64,000 bases of DNA. Source: JABDMD01 sp965203475. Its GTDB lineage: Bacteria; Pseudomonadota; Gammaproteobacteria; UBA4575. Position numbers and translations under genes: made by a program. The notes under the pieces were generated by a model that saw nothing but the letters and a program-made list of their open reading frames with translations, was not told the DNA's origin and did not search any database. The DNA lies in NCBI GenBank assembly GCA_965203475.1, contig OZ241890.1:1-64000 (forward strand), given 5' to 3'. Below, in pieces: positions 44,757-52,684 of the stretch (positions are counted from its first letter, which is position 1; every line of letters starts with the position of its first letter).

Positions 44757-46685
44757 ATGGCGGAAGGCAAACTTACGTTTCGGCGCTATGAAGATGGAGA
44801 TCATGTAACTACGCAATGGAATAAGGATGTTGTTCAAAACGGGTTATCAGAGGTATGCCCGGCCTATATTCATCGCACTCCTCCGTGCCAAGCCAGTTGT
44901 CCATCCGGTCATGATATTCGTGGTTGGTTGTCCATTGTGCGTGGGATTGATAAACCTGCCGATGGCAGGCCTTGGGAACAATATGCTTTTGAGCGCATGA
45001 CGGTTTCCAACCCATTCCCGTCTGTAATGGGTCGTGTTTGTCCTGCCCCTTGTGAAGATGGTTGTAACCGAAATGAAGTGGAAGAAGCCGTGGGTATCAA
45101 CTCGGTTGAACAATATGTAGGTGATTGGGCATTACAAAATAATTTAACCTTCCCAGCAGCTGGTAAAGATACGGGTAAAAAAGTCGCCATTGTGGGCGGT
45201 GGTTGTGCCGGACTTACTGCTGCATTTTTCCTTCGACAAAAAGGCCATGCCTGTACCATATTCGATGAGTATGACCAACTCGGTGGCATGATGGTTTTTG
45301 GCATACCAGGTTATCGCACACCGCGTGAAGTACTAGAAGGTGAAATTCAAAGAATTATCGACATGGGTGTAGAAGTAAAACTAAATACTCGTGTAGGTAC
45401 CGATGTTTCAATTGAAGATCTTGAAAGAGATTATGATGCAATATTCTGGGGCATCGGCGCTGTAGCCGGCAAGAGAATTCCAATTCCAGGTGGTGATGCA
45501 CCCAATGTAGTCGATGGTATGTCATACCTTCGCGCATTTAATGAAGATCGTTTGAAATATTTGAATGGACGTATTCTTGTAATTGGTGCAGGTGATACCG
45601 CCATGGATGTGTTAGCGGTTGCCAGACGTATTGGAAACATCAGTAAAACAACTAAAAAAGACCGTCCTGAAAATGTAATCCTCGGTTACACCGTGCACGA
45701 TGTAGCGTCCATTGCGAAACGTAAGGGTGCCGATGTTTGGGTTGTATACAGACGTCCAATTTCGGAAGCACCTGCAACCAAACATGAATTGGATGCGGTT
45801 ATTCGAGAAGGGGTAGAAATCCATGATGGTTTGTCACCCGTAGAAGTTATTCTCGATGAAGATGGTCGAGCAAAAGCATTGCGTGTTGTTCCGGTTGAAC
45901 TTGTTGATGGTGAACTAAAAACCAAAGATGGTGAAGAGTTCGATATTGATTGCAGTCTGATTGTAAGTGCAACAGGTCAAACCGGTGATTACACAGGCAT
46001 AGAAGAGTTAGACAATGGATGGGGCTTGATGAATGCCGACAAAGTATTCCAAGTGGAAGGAAAGCCCGGACATTTTGTAGCTGGAGATGCCATTAATCCA
46101 CATCTTTTAACAACTGCCATTGGACAAGCATCCATTGCTGCCGAAGGAATGCACCATTATTTAATGGGAGAAGATATTCCTGCTAGACCAAAAATCGACA
46201 CCCATCACTTCAAATTACTAGATGAATTGCGCAGCCGCGAACTTGAGCCAGTCGACTTTGATAGTAAAGAATCTTGGGGAACCGATACCGCGAAGTTTGC
46301 TGTACACAATTATGAAGATCGCGCTGCAACTGAAATTGCAACACATGATCAGCTGCATATGGCGTACTTTGAAGAAGTGCCGATGAATCGTCGACAGGAA
46401 GCAAATATTACCGCCAAAGATGTTTTAAATAATTTTCAGGAAAGATTTTCTGCATTGGAAGAACAAAAAGCAATTGATGAGGCAGAGCGTTGCATGAGTT
46501 GTGGAATGTGCTTTGAATGCGACAACTGTGTAGTTTATTGTCCGGAAGATGCAATATTTAAAGTTAAGCAAGATCAATATGCCGTGGGCCGCTATGTAGA
46601 TACCGATTACGACAAATGTGTGGGGTGCCACATTTGTGCAGAAGTTTGCCCTAGCGGGTATATCAAGATGGGCTTGACGTATTAA
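44757..46685 (+). CDS. Second DsrL-type iron-sulfur flavoprotein
   Basis: About 642 residues with the same architecture as the operon DsrL: N-terminal cluster cysteines (CPAYIHRTPPCQASCPSGHD, CPAPCEDGCNRNEVEE), FAD site VAIVGGGCAGLTAAFFLRQKGH, NAD(P)H site VIGAGDTAMDVLAVARRIG, and two C-terminal ferredoxin motifs (CMSCGMCFECDNCVVYCPED, CVGCHICAEVCPSG). GGGCAG replaces GGGPAG in the FAD loop. The frame begins at a GTG (44733), but ATG at 44757 with AGGAGG 7 bases upstream is clear. It could serve another electron partner than DsrAB, or different conditions. Confidence 0.88.
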   Translation: MAEGKLTFRRYEDGDHVTTQWNKDVVQNGLSEVCPAYIHRTPPCQASCPSGHDIRGWLSIVRGIDKPADGRPWEQYAFERMTVSNPFPSVMGRVCPAPCEDGCNRNEVEEAVGINSVEQYVGDWALQNNLTFPAAGKDTGKKVAIVGGGCAGLTAAFFLRQKGHACTIFDEYDQLGGMMVFGIPGYRTPREVLEGEIQRIIDMGVEVKLNTRVGTDVSIEDLERDYDAIFWGIGAVAGKRIPIPGGDAPNVVDGMSYLRAFNEDRLKYLNGRILVIGAGDTAMDVLAVARRIGNISKTTKKDRPENVILGYTVHDVASIAKRKGADVWVVYRRPISEAPATKHELDAVIREGVEIHDGLSPVEVILDEDGRAKALRVVPVELVDGELKTKDGEEFDIDCSLIVSATGQTGDYTGIEELDNGWGLMNADKVFQVEGKPGHFVAGDAINPHLLTTAIGQASIAAEGMHHYLMGEDIPARPKIDTHHFKLLDELRSRELEPVDFDSKESWGTDTAKFAVHNYEDRAATEIATHDQLHMAYFEEVPMNRRQEANITAKDVLNNFQERFSALEEQKAIDEAERCMSCGMCFECDNCVVYCPEDAIFKVKQDQYAVGRYVDTDYDKCVGCHICAEVCPSGYIKMGLTY

Positions 46686-46689
46686 ATTA

Positions 46690-46712
46690 TTAATTCGATT
46701 ACGAATTAAATT
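46690..46712. terminator. Weak bidirectional hairpin between convergent genes
   Basis: The stem TTAATTCG/CGAATTAA with loop ATTA lies between convergent second dsrL and DsrC-like genes, and ATTT follows. The stem is AT-rich, so termination is only probable. Confidence 0.5.
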
Positions 46713-46727
46713 TGTAATTAGCAGTTC

Positions 46728-47066
46728 TTAAACTGCGCTTCCAAATCCTTTGTCTTCTGCGCCGGCGGGTGCATGCAGTCCAGCCAGTCTGCAACCCTGT
46801 GCAACCGGCCCACCCGGGAACAAGTCATATAAAAACTTGATGCCACCTTTGTAATGAAATTTTTCATCTAAAGCATCATGTAGTTCGCGCACATTAATAT
46901 CGTTAATTTCATCGTGCCGCGCATAAAATTCTTGTAAGGCATGAATCAAACTAAAATGATCTTCTGAAAGAACCAGTCCTTCTTCCGTTGCAACATTTTC
47001 AGCGTCTTCATCGGTCCAATCTTCAGAAATATAGGTGATGGAAAAATTATTTTTTGTTGTAGCCAT
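46728..47066 (-). CDS. DsrC-family protein with only the internal cysteine
   Basis: About 112 residues. The family part VLSEDHFSLIHALQEFYARHDEI and FLYDLFPGGPVAQGCRLAGLHAP is clear. The internal cysteine (CysB, in QGCRLAGL) is present, but the C-terminus continues as AGAEDKGFGSAV without the penultimate cysteine that carries sulfur. The longest frame starts at 47105; the ATG at 47066 with AAGGA upstream is the better start. Likely a regulatory or partner protein. It is convergent with the second DsrL. Confidence 0.82.
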   Translation of the reverse strand: MATTKNNFSITYISEDWTDEDAENVATEEGLVLSEDHFSLIHALQEFYARHDEINDINVRELHDALDEKFHYKGGIKFLYDLFPGGPVAQGCRLAGLHAPAGAEDKGFGSAV

Positions 47067-47247
47067 AAGTTTGATCCTTGGTAACAGAGTACTGAAACAT
47101 GTCAACTTTCAATTTGCTATTGTAATCGAATCAAATTTAAATTTTTAATAATTAAAAGCAAAGATGTAATTGTTTTAATAAATTCACTATATAAATTAGA
47201 TATACTAAATTTATAGTTCTCCTAAAACATATTGTTTGCTGTAGAAG

Positions 47248-47682
47248 TTAAAGTAGTTTTTGCATTCTTTCATGTTTTACATTCAATAATTCACTATTAT
47301 TTTTACCACTTATTTCATAACCATTCTTTCGATAAAAATTAACGACGTTATCTCGGGCATATAGCCATGTAAGATGTACATTATTATTTTTCGCAATTTG
47401 TTCCAGTTTGCTAAGAATTGAGCTACCGATGCCATGTCTCCGGTGGTTTTCATGCACGGCCATGTAACGAATACGTGCAGAATCATTCACTTCTAAATGT
47501 ATTCTTCCTAATCCAATAATTGCATCTTCATCATAGGCTGCAATATGGAATGCATTTTCTTCTAAATTGTCTTGCTCACTGCCTAAAGGTAAATTTAGGG
47601 GTTTGCGGAGCATTTCCCATCTAAATAAAAAATATTTTTCAAACTCGTTTTTGGTTATTGGAGCTCGAAATTCAATTGCCAT
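47248..47682 (-). CDS. GNAT-family acetyltransferase
   Basis: About 144 residues with the GNAT core: IIGLGRIHLEVNDSARIRYMAVHENHRRHGIGSSILSKLEQIA holds the acetyl-CoA loop (RRHGIGSS). YARDNVVNFYRKNGYEISG is the typical C-terminal region. The substrate is unknown. A GTG at 47715 opens the frame inside the upstream gene; the ATG at 47682 lies after that gene's stop and is preferred. Confidence 0.85.
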   Translation of the reverse strand: MAIEFRAPITKNEFEKYFLFRWEMLRKPLNLPLGSEQDNLEENAFHIAAYDEDAIIGLGRIHLEVNDSARIRYMAVHENHRRHGIGSSILSKLEQIAKNNNVHLTWLYARDNVVNFYRKNGYEISGKNNSELLNVKHERMQKLL

Positions 47683-47696
47683 TTGTAAATTTTCAG

Positions 47697-48314
47697 TTAT
47701 GCAAACACAACCCACGTTGTGGCGATGTATTTCACTCCTTGTTCAAGTGTCACACCGCGATGTTCATGTGTCCAAAAAGGAGGAAATAAAATGAGTTTCC
47801 CAACGGTCGGTTTTATTTTTATATCTTGAAATAAAAATTCAGTTTCACCACCGGGTCCTTGAACGTCATTTAAATACCAAATTGCTACTAATTGGCGGTG
47901 ACTAAAGTCATGACTTCCGCCATCAATATGCCAATGATAGTGCTCACCGGGATTGGTGCGTTGAATGCCATACCCCATGTCTTTAAAGGGGCCTTTAAAA
48001 TAGGGGAAGGCTTCACGAAATTCTTTAATGGCTATTCCAAGCGAGCGAAACAGTGCCCGATCTACATCTTCCCAATGTTTTTTTCCACTAACGACCAGGT
48101 CGGTTGATTTTTTTATACTGGTATCTTTATCTGCAAGTTGTCCAATCCGGCCTTCGTATTGTTCCTCATAAGCATTTTCAAAACGTTGAATAATTTCGTC
48201 ACAAAAACTTATGTTTAATGCATCATGCTGTTCGAAAATAAAGCTGTTGGGTTTAATTTCTTGAATAGATTTCAAGCTTGCTCGTTCAAGCTTATCTGTA
48301 AATTGCTCTGACAT
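47697..48314 (-). CDS. Prolyl-4-hydroxylase-like Fe(II)/2-oxoglutarate oxygenase
   Basis: A 205-residue protein. The metal site is EHYHWHIDGGSHDF (HxD) and FPPFWTHEHRGVTLEQGVKYIATTWVVF provides the distal histidine and the 2-oxoglutarate lysine. YLNDVQGPGGETEF is typical of this superfamily. It lies 2 bases after the 347-residue gene and overlaps the GNAT region, so the three are an operon. The substrate may be a peptide or small molecule. Confidence 0.85.
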   Translation of the reverse strand: MSEQFTDKLERASLKSIQEIKPNSFIFEQHDALNISFCDEIIQRFENAYEEQYEGRIGQLADKDTSIKKSTDLVVSGKKHWEDVDRALFRSLGIAIKEFREAFPYFKGPFKDMGYGIQRTNPGEHYHWHIDGGSHDFSHRQLVAIWYLNDVQGPGGETEFLFQDIKIKPTVGKLILFPPFWTHEHRGVTLEQGVKYIATTWVVFA

Positions 48315-48316
48315 AA

Positions 48317-49360
48317 TTAGAGAACGTTATTTGTTGCTATTCTCTCTAATTCATCAGTCTTTTTAGTGCCAAATTGATCAAAACTATTCAACATTTCACT
48401 CGCTACTTGTTTCCAATGTTTTGTACCGGCTGCAACAATTTTCTTTAATGCTTTAATGTTATTAGTTTCTACCCATTCTTGGTATGCTTTTAGAAAGCTT
48501 GGGAATAATTCCTTGCGCATTGCAACCAGGTTTGCCGCATAAAAATGTAAAGATGCATAGTTTTCGTTTTCAATTAATCCGGGGAGAGTGGACAAACAAT
48601 CAGCTAATAAATCTTTTACTGCTCTTGCGGTCATTTCTGCACGTGACCGTGGCAGATTAATGATCATCTCACGCCAGTTTTCACCAAGTTCTTGTGATGC
48701 TATAAATTCTCCAATTTCGTGAAAGGCTACTGCGTCAATTTCATTTTCAGTCATTGCATCAAGAGCGCCATCTATATCATTTTCAAAATCATAATATGAC
48801 AATGCCTTTGCCATTGAATTTTCGTATTCATGCCATTTCCATTCCTGAAATTTTTCCCATAAATATCTTCGTAATGCTTCACGCCGAATAAATACATTTT
48901 TGCCTAATGTCATGGCAGGAGGAGCAGTAAGATCACGTGCACATTCATCGGAAGATACATAAATAGTGAAGTCGTTATATTCTTCTTTGTCTTCAAGTTT
49001 GGCTAAAAAGAAATGAGGTGCAGCACGCAACCCAATGCCGCCGCTATACACATAACCTTTAGATGCGAGTGCTTGATTTATATTTTCAGTATCAAATGGA
49101 TCAAATTCTTTACCATCTATTGAAATGGGTAAAAAGCTTTGTTCTTCTAAGCTTTCCCACAAATTTTCACGTGCTTGCACCCAATTGCCAATTTCTTCTT
49201 TAGGCAAGGTGTCAGTATAGGAATATCCATTTTCCCAACGAAAATATTCACGCATTTTTAATAAATACACACACAGGGTGTAATTTGCAGCATGTTGTGC
49301 ATCTGCGATGTCACAGTTTTTCTGCACAATTTCACACAATGGATTGGTCGTTTTTTGCAT
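48317..49360 (-). CDS. Uncharacterised 347-residue protein (possibly Sfum_1244-type)
   Basis: A soluble protein whose pattern (AANYTLCVYLLKMREYFRWENGYSYTDTLPKEEIGNWVQARE, AAPHFFLAKLEDKEEYNDFTIYVSSDECARDLTAPPAM, FHEIGEFIASQELG) agrees with my memory of a family listed as Sfum_1244, with no known activity. HEIGE near 216-220 resembles a metal-binding helix. It heads a three-gene operon with the 2-oxoglutarate oxygenase and the GNAT protein, and is divergent from the 203-residue gene with 70 bases between. Confidence 0.7.
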   Translation of the reverse strand: MQKTTNPLCEIVQKNCDIADAQHAANYTLCVYLLKMREYFRWENGYSYTDTLPKEEIGNWVQARENLWESLEEQSFLPISIDGKEFDPFDTENINQALASKGYVYSGGIGLRAAPHFFLAKLEDKEEYNDFTIYVSSDECARDLTAPPAMTLGKNVFIRREALRRYLWEKFQEWKWHEYENSMAKALSYYDFENDIDGALDAMTENEIDAVAFHEIGEFIASQELGENWREMIINLPRSRAEMTARAVKDLLADCLSTLPGLIENENYASLHFYAANLVAMRKELFPSFLKAYQEWVETNNIKALKKIVAAGTKHWKQVASEMLNSFDQFGTKKTDELERIATNNVL

Positions 49361-49430
49361 GCAACCATTATACGGGGTCTATGGTAGGATCTAAAAATCT
49401 AACACATCAAATTCATATATGTAGTGCTAA

Positions 49431-50042
49431 ATGGCCAGATTAAAAACCAAGTGGAATGACAAGAAAAGAGCTCGTAAGCCGCAAGAAATTGCTGGCGTGA
49501 TTGGTTTTAATCTTTGGGTATTGGGTGGCGAAGCTTGCTTATTTTTAGAAAATGAAGGGTTTGAAACCGCTACGCATGGTCAACGCCTAGATGTCATTGC
49601 TGAGTTTGCTGCCTTTGGTGCGCACATTGCCGATCGTATGTTATTTGATGAACTTACGGCATCCGAGCGCGAGGTTTTTATCAATGCTTTGGGCCATCAT
49701 CTTGCTGATACTATGCAAAGTAATCGACAAGATGTAGAAGCTGGTGATCATCGTTCTGAATTTATAAATTTTTTAAATGAAAGAATGAGCGAATATTCTG
49801 AATATGGCTACACGGATGAAAACGGCCCTAGCTTTTCTATGCGTCGTATAACTGCGAATCATGTTCAAGCAGTAATGGGCGATAAAGATAATAAATGGAT
49901 TCCAGATTATGTTATTGATTCTGAAATTCCAAAACTATTGCTAGGTTTAAAACGAGTATTTAAAGGGCAGCATTCTTCGCTGAGTGAAGTCGAATTTGCA
50001 CCTCCACCCATACCAAAATCTGGAGTGTGGGGAGAAGAGTAA
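49431..50042 (+). CDS. Uncharacterised 203-residue protein
   Basis: A soluble protein: basic N-terminus (RLKTKWNDKKRARKPQEIAG), a helical middle (LGGEACLFLENEGFETATHGQRLDVIAEFAAFGAHIADRMLF) and a polar end. A histidine-rich segment ALGHHLADTM and HIADRM could bind metal. I do not recognise the family. It is divergent from the 347-residue gene, and its stop codon lies inside a 19-bp perfect hairpin that probably ends the transcript. Confidence 0.65.
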   Translation: MARLKTKWNDKKRARKPQEIAGVIGFNLWVLGGEACLFLENEGFETATHGQRLDVIAEFAAFGAHIADRMLFDELTASEREVFINALGHHLADTMQSNRQDVEAGDHRSEFINFLNERMSEYSEYGYTDENGPSFSMRRITANHVQAVMGDKDNKWIPDYVIDSEIPKLLLGLKRVFKGQHSSLSEVEFAPPPIPKSGVWGEE

Positions 50043-50074
50043 TTAAAACTAATTTTAATTACTCTTCTCCCTTT
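50030..50074 (+). terminator. 19-bp perfect hairpin over the stop codon
   Basis: GGGAGAAGAGTAATTAAAA (50030-50048) and its exact reverse complement (50053-50071) enclose the loop CTAA, and TTT follows. The TAA stop of the 203-residue gene (50040-50042) is inside the left arm. It is probably a terminator and mRNA-end protector, though the T-run is short. Confidence 0.75.
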
Positions 50075-50349
50075 GGGTGAGAACATGGAAGTTCGAATAT
50101 GAGTCGAATCATGGATGATTCGAACAGATTATTCTTTTCTTTTAGAATGTCCGCAATCGACCTAAAGTGTGAGTACCAGGAAGTACGAATATGAGACACA
50201 TCATGGATGATGTGAACAGGGTAGTCTTTTCTACTAGAATGTCCGCTAACGACCCAAAGTGTGAGTACCAGGAAGTACGAATATGAGACACATCATGGAT
50301 GATTGAACAGGGTAGTCTTTTCTATAGAATTTCCGCTAACGACCCAAAG
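50075..50349 (+). repeat. Three tandem copies of a two-hairpin GGA repeat
   Basis: Copies at 50075-50167, 50168-50259 and 50260-50349 (93, 92, 90 bases). Each has hairpin 1 with GGA in the loop, the linker GAATATGA, hairpin 2 with hexaloop ATGGAT, a T-rich stretch TCTTTTCT, and AATGTCCGCTAACGACCCAAAG or a close variant. Stems differ between copy 1 and copies 2-3 with complementary changes (TCGAATC/GATTCGA and CACATC/GATGTG) while the loops stay ATGGAT. The third copy lacks one base in the hairpin-2 right arm. At the end TCCGCT/AGCGGA forms a hairpin (50332-50353). Confidence 0.85.
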
Positions 50350-50895
50350 CGGACAAATTTAAAATGATAATAATGGATTATTATACGTTTTTATTTCGTA
50401 CTGATTTATTCTGGCTCGTGCATTTTCAACAGATGTTAAAAGCCATATCCAGAAGCAAACATAACTTTTGAACAGTGGGAAAAATTATCATGAGTTAATT
50501 TCATGAACACTCTAGCTAACTCAAGAGCGAACGTATGAAGACCATAATACTAGAAGTTTTTTCAGCATGAAGTTAAAACTAGTAGCATCAATTGTATTTT
50601 TATTACACTGGGCAACTTTATTAAGTTCATTAGGCTATTTATTGGGTTACGTATGTCTGATATTTAGAACATGAAGCAAATTCTTGAAATAATTATAATT
50701 GTTAGGACCGCAATAATAATTGGCTTGCAAAGCTGGTAAATAAAAGAAAGAAGAAATAGATGGCCTTTTCATTTCAATACGCATTATTGGTCCATGGCCA
50801 GAAAGACTCTAGAAAAATATTAAGCATCAGAGTGACCGCTTCTGGCCGAAAGCAGTCATAATTGGAGGCAAATCAGGTTGGATTCAATAAATTAC
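50350..50895. other. Gene-poor stretch with a possible short membrane peptide frame and a palindrome
   Basis: No convincing gene is seen. A 35-codon frame at 50567-50674 (+) would encode a hydrophobic peptide MKLKLVASIVFLLHW..., but it has no ribosome site. TGACCGCTTCTGGCCGAAAG to CAGTCA at 50833-50858 is a 26-bp imperfect palindrome, probably a further dispersed repeat. The rest shows scattered stops in all frames. Confidence 0.4.
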
Positions 50896-50901
50896 AATTC
50901 T

Positions 50902-50985
50902 AAAATGTCCGCAAACGACCCTAAGCGCACGGATGTGCGAATATGATGTCCATCAGGGATGATGTAATTGGTTAATATTCTCACG
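50902..50985 (+). repeat. Fourth copy of the two-hairpin GGA repeat
   Basis: AATGTCCGCAAACGACCCTAAG is followed by CGCAC-GGAT-GTGCG (50926-50939), GAATATGA, and CATC-AGGGAT-GATG (50951-50964). It has the same order and orientation as the tandem copies with entirely different stem sequences. It lies about 550 bases past the tandem copies and 100 bases before the SirB-like gene. Confidence 0.75.
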
Positions 50986-51085
50986 AAACTAAAAAAAATT
51001 AATAGGTGGTATGTAAAAGCTCTGTTTAGTATTAAATGAAGTAATAATTCACTTAATTTACATTTTAGAAGTAATTTTTATAAAA

Positions 51086-51478
51086 ATGAGCACTGCATAT
51101 TTAATATTAAAATATATTCATATATCTACCGTAGCAATTTCTTTTTTAGGATTTATCGTTCGAGGGATCTGGATGATCCAGTCATCCACTTTGTTGCAGC
51201 AGCGTTGGGTCAAAATTGCGCCTCATATCAATGACACTATTCTATTACTCACTGCAATAGCTTTAGTTGTTATAACAGCTCAATACCCAGGTGCAAACTC
51301 GTGGATAAATGCAAAGATACTTGCTTTAGTACTTTATATAATTTTAGGAACAATCGCATTAAAACGTGGTGAAACAAAGAAAGTACGTATTGTTTCATGG
51401 TGTATTGCTTTACTTACTTTCACTTATATAATTTTAGTTGCAATTTATAAAAATCCTGTTCCTATTTATGGGAGTTAG
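51086..51478 (+). CDS. SirB-family membrane protein
   Basis: A 130-residue protein with four hydrophobic helices: AYLILKYIHISTVAISFLGFIVRGIWM then QQRWVKIAPHINDTILLLTAIALVV, both typical of SirB2-like proteins. The conserved histidines (KYIHIS, PHIND) are visible; these may bind haem or metal, but the family function is poorly known. No clear ribosome site. Confidence 0.8.
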   Translation: MSTAYLILKYIHISTVAISFLGFIVRGIWMIQSSTLLQQRWVKIAPHINDTILLLTAIALVVITAQYPGANSWINAKILALVLYIILGTIALKRGETKKVRIVSWCIALLTFTYIILVAIYKNPVPIYGS

Positions 51479-51781
51479 GATCTTGTATAGAGTAAATAAA
51501 CAATAATAATTCAAACATTTTTCTTGTAACTAGTGTATTTGCACAGTCTGGATTGACTTCAGACCATGACTTTTAATAGTTATCTCCCATCGATAATTAA
51601 ATATGTTTCAATAAACGGAAATGAGCCTTTGTTGTTAAAAGATAATTTAGTTAAATCACTAGGCTTATTTATAGTGATACTTTCTTCGTACGAAAAATCT
51701 GATGCTTTGGCAAGCGTGGATTTTTTGTACATCCATGTATTCACTAACATACCAAAAGCAATCATTCGATAAAAACAACTT
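51479..51781. other. Intergenic region with only doubtful short frames
   Basis: Frames of about 61 codons on the minus strand (51580-51765) and 68 on the plus strand (51566-51772) overlap one another and neither has a ribosome site or known motif. The minus-strand one, downstream of the FNR-type gene, starts with a hydrophobic stretch and may be a small protein or remnant. I see no other feature in these 303 bases. Confidence 0.35.
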
Positions 51782-52522
51782 TTAATTTAGAGAGTGTTCT
51801 CCTTCTGCAATGCCACACAATAACTTATGATTGTGAATGGATATGCTCTTGCGGTTTGTGGAAATAATTTTATTATCTTTAAACTTAGTTAATAATCTGC
51901 TAACAGTCTCATCCGCTAATCCAAGATAATTTCCGATATCGTATCTACTCATCGTGAGATCAAAATCATCGGCTGAGTATCCACGCGCTTTAAATCTGCC
52001 CGAAAGGTTAATTAAGAATGTTGCAATTTTTTGTTCTGCATTTCTTCTCGCAAGCAAAAGCAACATAGTATGATCTTTTGTAATCTCATCGCTGATTAAA
52101 CTCAAAAGCTGTTGTTGCAATCCAGGAATTTTCACACAGAGTGCGTTTAAATCATTAATTGGTAACTCACATATTGTAGATGTATCTAAAGCAACACCTG
52201 AGCAACTATGAATTTGGTTATCTAGCCCATCTAATCCCAGTATTTCTCCTGGCAAATGAAAGCCAAGTATTTGTTCTTCTCCATTTTTAGCGGTCGTAAA
52301 TGTTTTAACTGAGCCTGAACGTACTGCATAGATACAACCAGATTGTTCGCCTTGGTTGAATATCACTTCATTTTTGCGAACAAGCCTTCTTTGCTGAATT
52401 ACATCGTCAAGCGTATGAAGATCATTATTATTCAATCCTCTTGGCAGACAAAGCTCTACTAATGAACAATTTCTGCACGACGCTTTTAGAGACTTAAAGT
52501 TTATTTTTTGTTCCTGGAGCAT
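51782..52522 (-). CDS. fnr: FNR/ANR-type oxygen-responsive regulator
   Basis: A 246-residue Crp/Fnr-family protein. The cluster cysteines Cys16, Cys19 and Cys25 (C-x2-C-x5-C in SCRNCSLVELCL) and a fourth in NQIHSCSG near 107 match the [4Fe-4S] ligands of FNR. The recognition helix LGLADETVSRLLTKF has the E-x2-SR pattern that reads TTGAT-type half sites. It should activate or repress genes when oxygen is low. Two FNR-like boxes lie in the intergenic region directly upstream and may serve it and the divergent GST-alkB genes. Confidence 0.9.
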   Translation of the reverse strand: MLQEQKINFKSLKASCRNCSLVELCLPRGLNNNDLHTLDDVIQQRRLVRKNEVIFNQGEQSGCIYAVRSGSVKTFTTAKNGEEQILGFHLPGEILGLDGLDNQIHSCSGVALDTSTICELPINDLNALCVKIPGLQQQLLSLISDEITKDHTMLLLLARRNAEQKIATFLINLSGRFKARGYSADDFDLTMSRYDIGNYLGLADETVSRLLTKFKDNKIISTNRKSISIHNHKLLCGIAEGEHSLN

Positions 52523-52621
52523 GTTCTATAGTTTACTCCGAATAATGTGGTGTCGATAGCTAAGCACTAACAGGCGGTTTTTAAATATATCCCTAGGTAT
52601 TTAGTGGTTTTCAGGATTTAA

Positions 52622-52635
52622 CTGACTTAAATCAG
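52622..52635. promoter_or_regulatory. FNR-like box 1
   Basis: CTGACTTAAATCAG fits the FNR/ANR pattern (TTGAT-N4-ATCAA) as an imperfect palindrome with one mismatch between arms. It lies 100 bases upstream of the fnr start and could serve autoregulation or act as an upstream site for the divergent promoter. Confidence 0.5.
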
Positions 52636-52670
52636 GTTTTTCGTAAATTAACTGACATCGAATATTTCGA

Positions 52671-52684
52671 CTGATTTAGATCAG
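52671..52684 (+). promoter_or_regulatory. FNR-like box 2 with class II promoter spacing
   Basis: CTGATTTAGATCAG is a perfect CTGAT-N4-ATCAG palindrome matching the FNR/ANR pattern. TATTCT at 52707-52712 could be the -10 hexamer; a start near 52719 would put the box centre at about -41.5, the classical position of FNR-activated promoters. Downstream are the two GST-like genes and alkB. Confidence 0.65.

Noticed and set aside
44809..45925. Several open frames of 60-130 codons antisense to the second dsrL gene
   Set aside because: They mirror the codon pattern of the conserved gene on the other strand; no independent support.
50075..50349. The tandem repeats considered as a CRISPR array
   Set aside because: Units are about 90 bases with nearly no variable spacers, and contain hairpins with changing stems; CRISPR repeats are shorter with unique spacers.
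51566..51772. 68-codon plus-strand frame before the fnr end
   Set aside because: It overlaps a minus-strand frame, has no ribosome site and no motif; kept only as a note for the intergenic region.
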